In this document: positions 33,516 to 40,168 of the stretch, in pieces
How positions within the stretch are numbered: position 1 is the first letter of the stretch
How the letters are laid out: each line of letters opens with the position of its first letter
Assembly: GCF_009712605.1 (NCBI RefSeq)
Contig: NZ_WASO01000007.1
Coordinates: 1 to 40,168 of the forward strand
Source: Paludibacter sp.
GTDB lineage: Bacteria; Bacteroidota; Bacteroidia; Bacteroidales; Paludibacteraceae
Reading direction: 5' to 3'
DNA length: 40,168 nucleotides
The notes under the pieces: model-generated
Seen by the model: the letters and a program-made list of their open reading frames with translations, nothing else
What the model was told of the DNA's origin: nothing
Databases searched by the model: none
Position numbers and translations under genes: made by a program

Positions 33516-33523
33516 GTTTTTAA

Positions 33524-35269
33524 TTACCAGAAGTACAGGTAAAATGCAGTACAGAAAGCAATTACCCCAATAGAGGCAATAACATCCCATTTGTTCCAAC
33601 TCTGTTTGATAAGAGTTTTGTAATCGTCGTTAAATGTGATGAATTCAATCTGTTTAGCGGTCGGTTTTTTAGTAAAGAAGGAAACCACAACCATAAACAT
33701 CATGATGAATACCAACAACCAGATTTCAAAGATTAGCCAGTTTGTATGCCAGAACCAATGTGTTGAATTCCAGAACCAACCTGTCATTACATCTTTTCCT
33801 GTATTTGTAAAGATATTGGTCAACAAGCGAGCCATACCGATAAGGAAACCGGCGATCAAACCAGCTTCACCTGCTTTCGGTGTAATTTTCTTGGAGAATA
33901 TACCCATCAGGAACACAGCCACCATGGCAGGAGCCAGCAACGACTGAATACCTTGCAGGTAAGAATAAAGGCTACCGAGACTCATCATAACCGGAATCCA
34001 GATAATACCCAGTATAACTACAACAATTGTAGCCATACGACCTACCAAAACGTAAGTAGCTTCGCTTCTGTTTTTGAACATTGGTTTGTAGAAGTCTTCG
34101 GTAAACAAAGTTGCGCATGAGTTGAAGAATGCTGCCAACGAAGCCACCAAAGCAGAAATAAAACCAATAGTAACGATACCTTTTACACCGGCAGGCAACA
34201 CAAATTTAACCATCGAACCGAAAGCGGTATCGGGATTATCCAAGGTAAAACCGCTCTCCGGACGAGCTGCCAATGCTGCGGCAACCATACCCGGAATAAG
34301 GAACATGAATACGGGTAACAATTTGAAATAACCGGCAGCAATAGTACCTCTGCGCGCACGCTTCATCACAACATCGCTTGATTCGCCTTTTTGTTGTCCG
34401 AGTACACGTTGAACAATGTGCTGGTCGGTAGCCCAATACCACAAACCGATAATGGAAGCACCGATAAACACCCAAAAGCCTGGATATTCGTCATACATCG
34501 GGTCACCTGTCTCGAAGTGGAACATGTGATTTGTGCCGTAAGCATGGCCATCAGCTCCAAGACCCATGCTTTTTGCGTGGTCGATCATTGCTGTCCAACC
34601 GTCAGCGATACAACCGTGACCGAGAGCAGCCAAGCCAAGGAAAAGTACGAGGAACGAACCGATAATAAGGATAGGAGTTTGAATGGCAGACAGTGTCATC
34701 ACGCCTTTCATACCACCAAAGATGGTAAAAATACCCGTTAAAACGATCAAACCGATAGCGCCGTACCAGAAAGGAAGGCCAAGAAGACTCTCCATGAAGA
34801 TACCACCGGTAAATGCTGTCACACTCACTTTTGTCAGCACGTATGCAATCAATGTGATGATAGACAACCACGAACCTGTACGGGGGGTGTAACGATTTTT
34901 GAGGAAGTCGGGCATTGTGATGATTTTACCCAGCTTGTTATTCATAAGTTGATAGAACGGAACAAAGAGCCAACCCAGAATGAGGATCATCCAGCCCTGC
35001 ATCTCCCAGTGTGCCATACCAACACCATTTTTTGCTCCTGTTCCGGCCAGACCCACAAGGTGTTCCGAACCAATATTTGCAGCAAAGATAGCAGCACCAA
35101 TAATATACCAGGGCTCGCCTTTACCAAACAGGTAGTTCTCACTATCGGCACCTTTTTGTAAACGTTTGTCCTTCTGTATCGAGCGCCATACAGCCCACGT
35201 TACAGCCAAAATCCCGACCGCGATAATCACCCAGTCGAGCCAAATAAATTCATGTGAATTCCAGTTCAT
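33524..35269 (-). CDS. SSS-family sodium:sugar symporter, probable arabinose transporter
   Basis: 581 residues with about 13-14 membrane helices. Typical SSS sequences: IGAAIFAANIGSEHLVGLAGTGA, YWATDQHIVQRVLG, FISALVASLAAFFNSCATLFTEDFYKP and a sodium-site region. Members transport sugars with sodium ions in the inner membrane. It is the first gene of the arabinose cluster, so L-arabinose is the likely substrate, an inference from context; in Bacteroidota such a gene is often called araT. Confidence 0.9.
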   Translation of the reverse strand: MNWNSHEFIWLDWVIIAVGILAVTWAVWRSIQKDKRLQKGADSENYLFGKGEPWYIIGAAIFAANIGSEHLVGLAGTGAKNGVGMAHWEMQGWMILILGWLFVPFYQLMNNKLGKIITMPDFLKNRYTPRTGSWLSIITLIAYVLTKVSVTAFTGGIFMESLLGLPFWYGAIGLIVLTGIFTIFGGMKGVMTLSAIQTPILIIGSFLVLFLGLAALGHGCIADGWTAMIDHAKSMGLGADGHAYGTNHMFHFETGDPMYDEYPGFWVFIGASIIGLWYWATDQHIVQRVLGQQKGESSDVVMKRARRGTIAAGYFKLLPVFMFLIPGMVAAALAARPESGFTLDNPDTAFGSMVKFVLPAGVKGIVTIGFISALVASLAAFFNSCATLFTEDFYKPMFKNRSEATYVLVGRMATIVVVILGIIWIPVMMSLGSLYSYLQGIQSLLAPAMVAVFLMGIFSKKITPKAGEAGLIAGFLIGMARLLTNIFTNTGKDVMTGWFWNSTHWFWHTNWLIFEIWLLVFIMMFMVVVSFFTKKPTAKQIEFITFNDDYKTLIKQSWNKWDVIASIGVIAFCTAFYLYFW

Positions 35270-35386
35270 AATTTTTATTAGACTATTTTTAATTAAGAGG
35301 ATTTATTCTGCTTCTTTTATTTATCAGTCATTAGTTCTTGGATGCACTATTTACAAGCCTTCTTTAAGGTTGGCATCTCATTTTTG

Positions 35387-35419
35387 CAAAGCCAATACCC
35401 GAAACAGAATCGTCAAAAA
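35387..35419 (-). promoter_or_regulatory. Candidate promoter of the arabinose operon
   Basis: On the minus strand TTTTTG (35419-35414), 19 bp and TGgcTTTG (35394-35387) match the -33/-7 consensus except one base. The transcription start would be near 35380, about 110 bp before the transporter start. Confidence 0.5.
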
Positions 35420-35650
35420 CAGTCCACACGCAACGTATTCAATTGTTTTCAAGGTATTTATTTTTTCAGTTCGCAATAAGCAATCACGACAATGCGCATT
35501 CTTATTAATGGGTGTAAAAATAACACTTATTTCCTATGCCTGCACCTTCATTTATATGTTATGCAACATAATTTTGCCTCAAGTCATTGCGAGGTCTATC
35601 CGTCTTTTCATCTATACAACCTATGTTACAGCGACATTTACACTCAACAA

Positions 35651-35674
35651 AAAAGCGAACCGAAGTCCGCTTTT
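35651..35674 (-). terminator. Terminator with UUCG loop for the CDF-VIT1 operon
   Basis: On the minus strand AAAAGCGGAC-TTCG-GTTCGCTTTT forms a 10-bp stem with one G-U pair and a stable UUCG tetraloop, followed by a T-run. It lies 24 bp after the VIT1-type gene. Confidence 0.9.
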
Positions 35675-35697
35675 CATTGCTAAATATATCTTATCTA

Positions 35698-36561
35698 TCA
35701 AATATTCACTCCCAGAATAGCTTTCAGTCCCCACCCGACTAAAAATGAGAAACCGGCCACACCTAAACTGATCAGCGTCATTTCCCAGAAACGCGCCCTG
35801 AAATTCAGGTCTTTTGCCATCGAAATGTAATAATTGAAGGCATAAATAATGAGTACGGCTATCGCCAGAGTAATCGCCAGAGCAATCAATTTGCTGGTAA
35901 GCAGCAAAAACGGAAGTATCAGAAATATGACGGTAAAAAGGTAAGCCACTCCGGTATAAACTGCCGATTTTTTGGCTCGTGCGTCACCTTCGGCTTTCGA
36001 CGAAAGATAATCGGACGAAGCCATTGACAAAGCCGCTGAGATTCCGGTTACCAGCCCGGCAAGCGTAATCACCCGGGTATCGCCCAATGCCAGCGTGAAA
36101 CCGGCAAGCGAACCGGTAAGCTCCACCAACGCATCGTTCAAACCAAGCACAACCGAACCGACATACTGAAGCCGCTCTTCATCCAGCATATTGAGCACTG
36201 TTTTTTCATGCTCCAGCTCTTCCTCCGAAAAGCGTTTTGTCTCTGGAAAATGATCTATGAGAGAGTCATACAATCGCGAGCCGGTTCCTTCCCGTTTTTC
36301 CATCTGTTTGAGGACAAACGAAAAGCCCAACAATTTGGCCAAAAATACCGTGCGCCATATTCTTCTTCTGTCCGGAGCTACATCTACTCCGGTTTTAGAT
36401 TTCCAGAAATTATAATGACCTTTTTCCTGATCGCCGATACGACGCAATACGGCAGCATTATTGGCATCTTTCGTCTGCTCTGCGAGTTTGTTATAAATAT
36501 AGTATTCTGTGATTTCGGTACGTTGCGCCGCAAGTACCAGCTTTTTTATTTTTGGTTCCAT
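35698..36561 (-). CDS. Ferritin-like (rubrerythrin)-VIT1 fusion membrane protein
   Basis: 287 residues from the ATG at 36561; a TTG six bases upstream is less likely. The N-terminal ferritin-like di-iron domain (about 1-140) has TEITEYYIY, DQEKGHYNF and EELEHEK as ligand motifs. The C-terminal VIT1/CCC1 domain (about 140-287) has five hydrophobic helices, with GLNDALVELTGSLAGF and SMASSDYLSSKAEGDA. Such fusions are known as membrane-bound ferritin-like proteins (MbfA-like) that move iron or manganese out under peroxide or metal stress. It lies 19 bp after the CDF gene, in the same operon. Confidence 0.88.
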   Translation of the reverse strand: MEPKIKKLVLAAQRTEITEYYIYNKLAEQTKDANNAAVLRRIGDQEKGHYNFWKSKTGVDVAPDRRRIWRTVFLAKLLGFSFVLKQMEKREGTGSRLYDSLIDHFPETKRFSEEELEHEKTVLNMLDEERLQYVGSVVLGLNDALVELTGSLAGFTLALGDTRVITLAGLVTGISAALSMASSDYLSSKAEGDARAKKSAVYTGVAYLFTVIFLILPFLLLTSKLIALAITLAIAVLIIYAFNYYISMAKDLNFRARFWEMTLISLGVAGFSFLVGWGLKAILGVNI

Positions 36562-36580
36562 AAGCAAAATTTGTATTTAA

Positions 36581-37498
36581 TCAATCATTTTTATCCTCAA
36601 CATCAGGTTCAAAAAATATCCATTGTATATTGGGGAATGTTTCTCTCAGCGCTTTTTCGCACGTGTTGATATGCAGAATCAATTGTTCGGCGCTTTCGGT
36701 CAGAGCCATTTTGGCCTTTACCGCTACCATTATCCGGTCGCCCAACTGTATGGTGATAAGGTTAAAAACAAAATCCACCTCCGGACGTGCTTCCAGAAAA
36801 GCTTTCATCTCCTGCCTTACCGTCACATCCGAGCTCTGCCCTATCAGCAAGCCTTTTACTTTGGTGGCAATAAACAATGACACGACAACCAGCAAAGCTC
36901 CAATACCAATGCTACCGATGGAGTCGTATACCGGATTGCCGGTTACTACCGACAGAATGATAAAAACCAGCGCAAAAGCCAGACCCAGCAAGGCCGCCAC
37001 GTCTTCTCCCAACACAACAACCAGTTCACTCTGACGGGTATTTTTCACCCAGCTCCATACGCTTTGCGTACCCCTGATGGGCTTGATTTGCTTCAGGCAG
37101 CCCAACAGCGAAGCGCCTTCGAGCAACATACTGAACAACAAAACGATAATTGCCACCAACGGATTACTCACCGGCTCATTCGTGTGCAGCTTGTGAATGC
37201 CCTCGTAAATGGAGAACAAACCACCCATGCTGAAAAGCATCAGTGCCACTATAAACGACCAGAAATAGATTGACATGCCATAACCCAGAGGATGCTCGTC
37301 ATTCGGCTGTCGCTTTGATGTCTTTAAGCCTAGAAAAAGTAACAACTGGTTGCCGCAGTCGGCAAAGGAGTGGATGGACTCGGCAAGCATGGAACCCGAA
37401 CCGGTGATAACCGCCGCGACAGTTTTGGTAACTGCAATGCCGAAATTGGCCGAAAGGGCAAAAATAATGGATTTTACAGAGGCGTTTTGATGTGACAT
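36581..37498 (-). CDS. Cation diffusion facilitator transporter (SLC30A9-like)
   Basis: 305 residues with six membrane helices. The metal-site motif in TM2 is ESIHSFADCGNQ (His43, Asp47), the second site in TM5 is GEDVAALLGL, and a cytoplasmic C-terminal domain follows (about 215-300). These residues resemble the SLC30A9 subgroup rather than FieF/CzcD. It exports divalent metal, perhaps Zn, Fe or Mn, by antiport. It is the first gene of a two-gene operon with the ferritin-VIT1 protein, and its promoter lies under a palindrome. Confidence 0.9.
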   Translation of the reverse strand: MSHQNASVKSIIFALSANFGIAVTKTVAAVITGSGSMLAESIHSFADCGNQLLLFLGLKTSKRQPNDEHPLGYGMSIYFWSFIVALMLFSMGGLFSIYEGIHKLHTNEPVSNPLVAIIVLLFSMLLEGASLLGCLKQIKPIRGTQSVWSWVKNTRQSELVVVLGEDVAALLGLAFALVFIILSVVTGNPVYDSIGSIGIGALLVVVSLFIATKVKGLLIGQSSDVTVRQEMKAFLEARPEVDFVFNLITIQLGDRIMVAVKAKMALTESAEQLILHINTCEKALRETFPNIQWIFFEPDVEDKND

Positions 37499-37508
37499 AA
37501 ACTAAAAA

Positions 37509-37543
37509 TTGTGATTACAAAAATAACGCTTTTGTAACCACAA
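37509..37543. promoter_or_regulatory. Palindromic operator candidate over the CDF-VIT1 promoter
   Basis: TTGTGATTACAAAA (37509-37522) mirrors TTTTGTAACCACAA (37530-37543) with a single mismatch and a 7-bp spacer. The minus-strand -7 element TAttTTTG (37525-37518) lies inside it, and the start codon is 11 bp away. A metal- or redox-sensing repressor is the expected binder; no regulator gene is adjacent. Confidence 0.65.
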
Positions 37544-37665
37544 TTCATCAAACGAAAAACTTTTCAGGATTAACAAAACAGGGAAAGGCTTATTTACAGG
37601 ACTTTCAGGACCATCATAAAAGATTTGTGCAGGAATCGGGAACCATCAGCAATAAACAATGTTTA

Positions 37666-38247
37666 TCAATTTATCCTCTCGTTAATCTCGTCAACAACAA
37701 CTTCATATTCATTCTGAGTAATAATATTCTCAGAATATAACCACTCCATTTTATTGAGTTCTTTCTTTCTCTGATTCTCGTAATCAATATAGAAATAATT
37801 CTCTCTTAAATAACTTCTTCTTCGCTCAAAAACCTCATCTACAAAATGCAATGCCTGTGTTTTCGATGGTTTGTTAAAGAAGACAAGAAATACAGTATCA
37901 TTGTCCAGAGATACAGAATAATATTTGATCAATGTCAATTGATAATAAACATAAGCCAACATCGCTATTATAAATGAAGTTCCAATAGCAGCAAGAGCAG
38001 ATTTCGGATCAGAGTTATATCCTATTATTGCTTTCAACAGCATTAGTCCCGCAAAAGCAAAGCCAATTTGAAGGACTATCTTCTTCTTTATTGTAGTTAT
38101 TTGAACCTTCTCCCTCGAAAGAATATCATCAAAATGCACAAAATAAGAAAAATCCCCATCATTGTCTTTCAACTCAATTTGAAGACCATCTTCCTTGAAG
38201 ATAAATTTCCTTTTGATCAAAAATGTTCTCTGAAAAAACTGATCCAT
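37666..38247 (-). CDS. Hypothetical membrane protein
   Basis: 193 residues. Two membrane segments (about 58-75 and 85-108, KKKIVLQIGFAFAGLMLLKAI and SFIIAMLAYVYYQL) separate an N-terminal beta-rich part, possibly PH-like, from a charged C-terminal part (about 125-193) with ERRRSYLRENYFYIDYENQRKKEL. No family is recognised. It is a single gene with a 7-bp palindrome (ATAAACA-A-TGTTTAT, 37652-37666) at its stop codon. Confidence 0.65.
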   Translation of the reverse strand: MDQFFQRTFLIKRKFIFKEDGLQIELKDNDGDFSYFVHFDDILSREKVQITTIKKKIVLQIGFAFAGLMLLKAIIGYNSDPKSALAAIGTSFIIAMLAYVYYQLTLIKYYSVSLDNDTVFLVFFNKPSKTQALHFVDEVFERRRSYLRENYFYIDYENQRKKELNKMEWLYSENIITQNEYEVVVDEINERIN

Positions 38248-38348
38248 GATAATTAGTATTAAAGCTTAAAAAAGAAATATCAATATACGAGTTATTAACA
38301 ATACTTACAAGGCAAGTGCTTTATTCTGACATCCTGATTTTATTAACT

Positions 38349-38380
38349 AAAAAACCGAATCTACAACGAAGTAAATTCGG
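38349..38380 (-). terminator. Terminator of the alpha/beta hydrolase gene
   Basis: On the minus strand CCGAAT (38380-38375) pairs with ATTCGG (38360-38355), followed by a T-run of six. It lies about 30 bp after the stop at 38412. Confidence 0.65.
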
Positions 38381-38411
38381 CATTATAAAATTCAAATAGA
38401 TTTCAATATGA

Positions 38412-39350
38412 TCAAATGTATTTACTCACAAATTTACAGGTTTTTTCTGTATATTCGTCTGTATAATCCCAATATGACTGAGCATGAGTTACTTTTGGTG
38501 TTATCCACAGCTCCTTCACACCTAGTTTTGCTTGATAAAGTTCATAGACCATTTTTGTTGGCACATAAGTATCAGAGCCTCCATGTATAAAAAACATGGG
38601 TAACCGACATTTCTTTACCTGATTTATGGCAGATGCTTCACCAAAACTCCAGCCCAATTTCAATTTACAATACAAAGATGTAGTATAGAGTAACGGGAAA
38701 GAAGGCATATGATACTCTTTCTTTAATTTATAACTAAATTCATCCCAAACTGAAGTAAAACCGCAATCTTCAACGAAACACTTCACATGTTTATCCAAAG
38801 TTTCACCAGATGTCATCATGGTTGTTGCTGCACCCATTGAAATACCATGTATAACAATACGGTTATCTGAGCCAAATTTAGCTTGAACCACATCAATCCA
38901 TTTCAAAATATCGAGTCTGTCTTTCCATCCCATTTGGATATATTTACCATCACTTTTCCCTTGCCCACGCAAATCTGGCAATAAGATATTAAAACCCAGT
39001 TTTTTGTGATACAAATAACCTATCATCAACATTCGAATTGAATTGTCGGTATAGCCGTGTATAATCAACGCTGTTTTTTTTGCCTTAACAGGTGATTCAA
39101 CATACAAGGCATGTAATTTTTCATTATCCGACGATATAATAAATGTATCTTTCAACGCCTTCACAGATCGAAGGCTATCTACCCAACTCTTAAGATAATC
39201 GTGTTTTGTAATATACTCATAGGCACTTTTTTCATCATTTGGTTCTACCTTTGACTTTATGGATATATTAAGCATATAGACAGATCCAAAGGCAAGCACA
39301 ACAATAAAAATTATAGCACTCCAAACAAGAAAACGTTTTAGTTTTTTCAT
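38412..39350 (-). CDS. Membrane-anchored alpha/beta hydrolase
   Basis: 312 residues. An N-terminal helix (about 8-28) anchors or exports the protein. The alpha/beta hydrolase core has the oxyanion loop HGYTDN (98-103), LPDLRGQGKSDG, the nucleophile elbow GISMGA with Ser171, Asp260 (HGGSDTYVP) and His289 (THAQSYW). The residues match the BAAT/FrsA-like or Bem46-like serine hydrolases that act on small esters, thioesters or amides. Substrate unknown. Confidence 0.85.
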   Translation of the reverse strand: MKKLKRFLVWSAIIFIVVLAFGSVYMLNISIKSKVEPNDEKSAYEYITKHDYLKSWVDSLRSVKALKDTFIISSDNEKLHALYVESPVKAKKTALIIHGYTDNSIRMLMIGYLYHKKLGFNILLPDLRGQGKSDGKYIQMGWKDRLDILKWIDVVQAKFGSDNRIVIHGISMGAATTMMTSGETLDKHVKCFVEDCGFTSVWDEFSYKLKKEYHMPSFPLLYTTSLYCKLKLGWSFGEASAINQVKKCRLPMFFIHGGSDTYVPTKMVYELYQAKLGVKELWITPKVTHAQSYWDYTDEYTEKTCKFVSKYI

Positions 39351-39439
39351 ACATAAATTTTATCTAAAGCCAAATAATTGCAGCTCTATTTCTCGCATTA
39401 ACTCAACTACAATGGCTTGAACTCTTTATAATAAGACCA

Positions 39440-39889
39440 CTATCTTTTTTTTCGAGCAGCCATATAATCGCGAACATTCTTCTGTACCGTAATTGCAGAA
39501 AACAAACTTAGAGCAAAAGACATTCCATAAAAGCCTTTTTCACTCAAGGTTAAAGTCGCATTATACAACCCAATAGTTAACAAAATGATAGCAACAATTG
39601 CTGAAAACCAACTTATTCCATAATAAATACCCGAAATAGGTAAGCCTTCAATTCTATCACGAACGCTCTTTTGAACAGAAACTGCAGAAAACAGACCATA
39701 CAAAAGAACCACAAAATAGTAACCTTTTTCATTCAATTGCATACTTGCATTGTACAATCCAACATTATAAGCAACTACACCTACTATCAATGCTGCCCAT
39801 GTTGCTCCTACAAACGCTAATGAAGGTTCCATATTCGCTTTAGGGGATAGCTGTCCTGAGCCTTCTACAACATTTTCGAAATTTTCCAT
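39440..39889 (-). CDS. YiaA/YiaB-like inner-membrane protein
   Basis: 149 residues from the ATG at 39889; a longer frame to a TTG at 39922 overlaps the promoter. The sequence is an internal duplication: the pattern VGLYNASMQLNEKGYYFVVLLYGLFSAVSVQKSVRD (first copy, about 42-78) recurs as IGLYNATLTLSEKGFYGMSFALSLFSAITVQKNVRD (about 104-140), each with two membrane helices. This is the two-helix repeat of YiaA/YiaB. The function is unknown. Confidence 0.85.
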   Translation of the reverse strand: MENFENVVEGSGQLSPKANMEPSLAFVGATWAALIVGVVAYNVGLYNASMQLNEKGYYFVVLLYGLFSAVSVQKSVRDRIEGLPISGIYYGISWFSAIVAIILLTIGLYNATLTLSEKGFYGMSFALSLFSAITVQKNVRDYMAARKKR

Positions 39890-39919
39890 AATAAAATTAT
39901 TAGTTAATCTAAGAAGTAG

Positions 39920-39927
39920 CAAATATA
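39920..39927 (-). promoter_or_regulatory. -7 promoter element of the YiaA/B-like gene
   Basis: TAtaTTTG on the minus strand matches the consensus, about 31 bp before the ATG. A -33 element is not clear. Confidence 0.5.
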
Positions 39928-39960
39928 CGATTTTTTTATATTTTCACCATACATCACAAT

Positions 39961-40107
39961 TCAATTAAAGCACAAACAATATCCTTCTTCTTTTCGAATA
40001 TACAATTGACGGAATTCTTCTTCAATTTTTTGCTGCTCCTTTATCGTCGCCTCTCTTGCTTCCGCACGATTGTATCGTGTGGCCTTGCTGGTTTGTCTGG
40101 CCAGTTG
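39961..40107 (-). pseudogene. Possible small gene or gene remnant, no ATG
   Basis: A 48-codon open frame on the minus strand with protein-like sequence (RQTSKATRYNRAEAREATIK, then EFRQLYIRKEEGYCLCFN) from a CTG or upstream CAA to a TGA at 39961-39963. An in-frame stop lies just before it at 40108-40110, and no ATG, GTG or TTG is available. It may be the tail of a broken gene or chance. I do not recognise it. Confidence 0.3.
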
Positions 40108-40127
40108 CTACTATTTCAGTTACTCTA

Positions 40128-40161
40128 CGCGGGGTTTTCCCGCGCGAAAAATTCGCGCGGG
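40128..40161. repeat. GC-rich hairpin cluster at the right edge
   Basis: A 10-bp stem CCCGCGCGAA/TTCGCGCGGG (40139-40161) with a 3-nt loop, overlapped by an alternative CGCGGG/CCCGCG stem (40128-40144). It differs sharply from the AT-rich surroundings. It continues toward the window edge with GAGCGGGG, so more of the element may lie outside. Confidence 0.7.
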
Positions 40162-40168
40162 AGCGGGG

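Larger units (their letters stand above)
35270..35697. other. 428-bp intergenic region upstream of the arabinose operon
   Basis: No gene is supported, although short open frames occur. It holds the candidate promoter above. A GTGT...ACAC dyad (35512-35526, GTGTAAAAATAACAC) is an AraR-operator candidate, but it lies about 140 bp upstream of the predicted start and the palindrome is imperfect. Confidence 0.5.

Noticed and set aside
36562-36567. TTG start two codons before the VIT1-type ATG
   Set aside because: The ATG at 36561 is more usual and the extension adds only ML.
39890-39922. TTG start upstream of the YiaA/B-like ATG
   Set aside because: It overlaps the -7 element TAtaTTTG at 39920-39927.

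Overview
The window comes from a Bacteroidota genome, most likely an anaerobic Bacteroidales member of the Paludibacter/Dysgonomonas type; the genus is an inference. Supporting signs are: promoters of the -33 TTG / -7 TAnnTTTG kind ahead of several genes; few Shine-Dalgarno sequences; a very large secreted protein with bacterial Ig-like and DUF11-like repeats; an arabinose operon with a Nudix-type AraR regulator and an SSS-family transporter; and palindromic REP-like intergenic repeats.

Layout. 1-7000 is AT-rich and gene-poor: the 5' part of a giant secreted protein gene and a small exported protein (both minus), an orphan LuxR-type regulator whose receiver domain has lost its phosphorylation residues, a perfect 52-bp palindrome and a small frameshifted gene. 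7000-11230 is a redox block: a YeiH-family transporter, two Crp/Fnr regulators, an OsmC-like protein and three thioredoxin-fold proteins in one operon. 11280-18200 is a TolC-MFP-RND efflux operon with a small PII-like protein, a MarR regulator and a DUF2892 membrane protein; a perfect 21-bp inverted repeat covers its promoter and touches its start codon. 18360-25560 is the most notable part. A divergent FNR-like regulator faces an operon for a DsrE2-like protein, TusA, a stand-alone FlpD/MvhD-like protein, two HdrA-like flavoproteins (QmoA- and QmoB-like), a small winged-helix-like protein and a QmoC-like HdrC-cytochrome b fusion. Together these look like a Qmo-type quinone-interacting electron-transfer complex linked to sulfur carriers, with no sulfate-reduction genes in view.

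25700-28290 holds an SGNH hydrolase remnant, a lipoprotein superoxide dismutase and an Xaa-Pro aminopeptidase. 28526-35269 is the arabinose cluster, transcribed leftward: SSS transporter, AraR, AraD, AraA, AraB. 35698-37498 is a metal operon (CDF exporter plus a ferritin-like/VIT1 fusion) with a palindromic operator candidate over its promoter. The right end carries an unknown membrane protein, an alpha/beta hydrolase, a YiaA/B-like membrane protein and a very GC-rich hairpin cluster.

The middle of the window reads as a redox, sulfur and toxicity-response island: three Crp/Fnr-family regulators lie within 11 kb, each next to thiol, efflux or sulfur genes. All functional links between neighbouring operons are inferred from position only.
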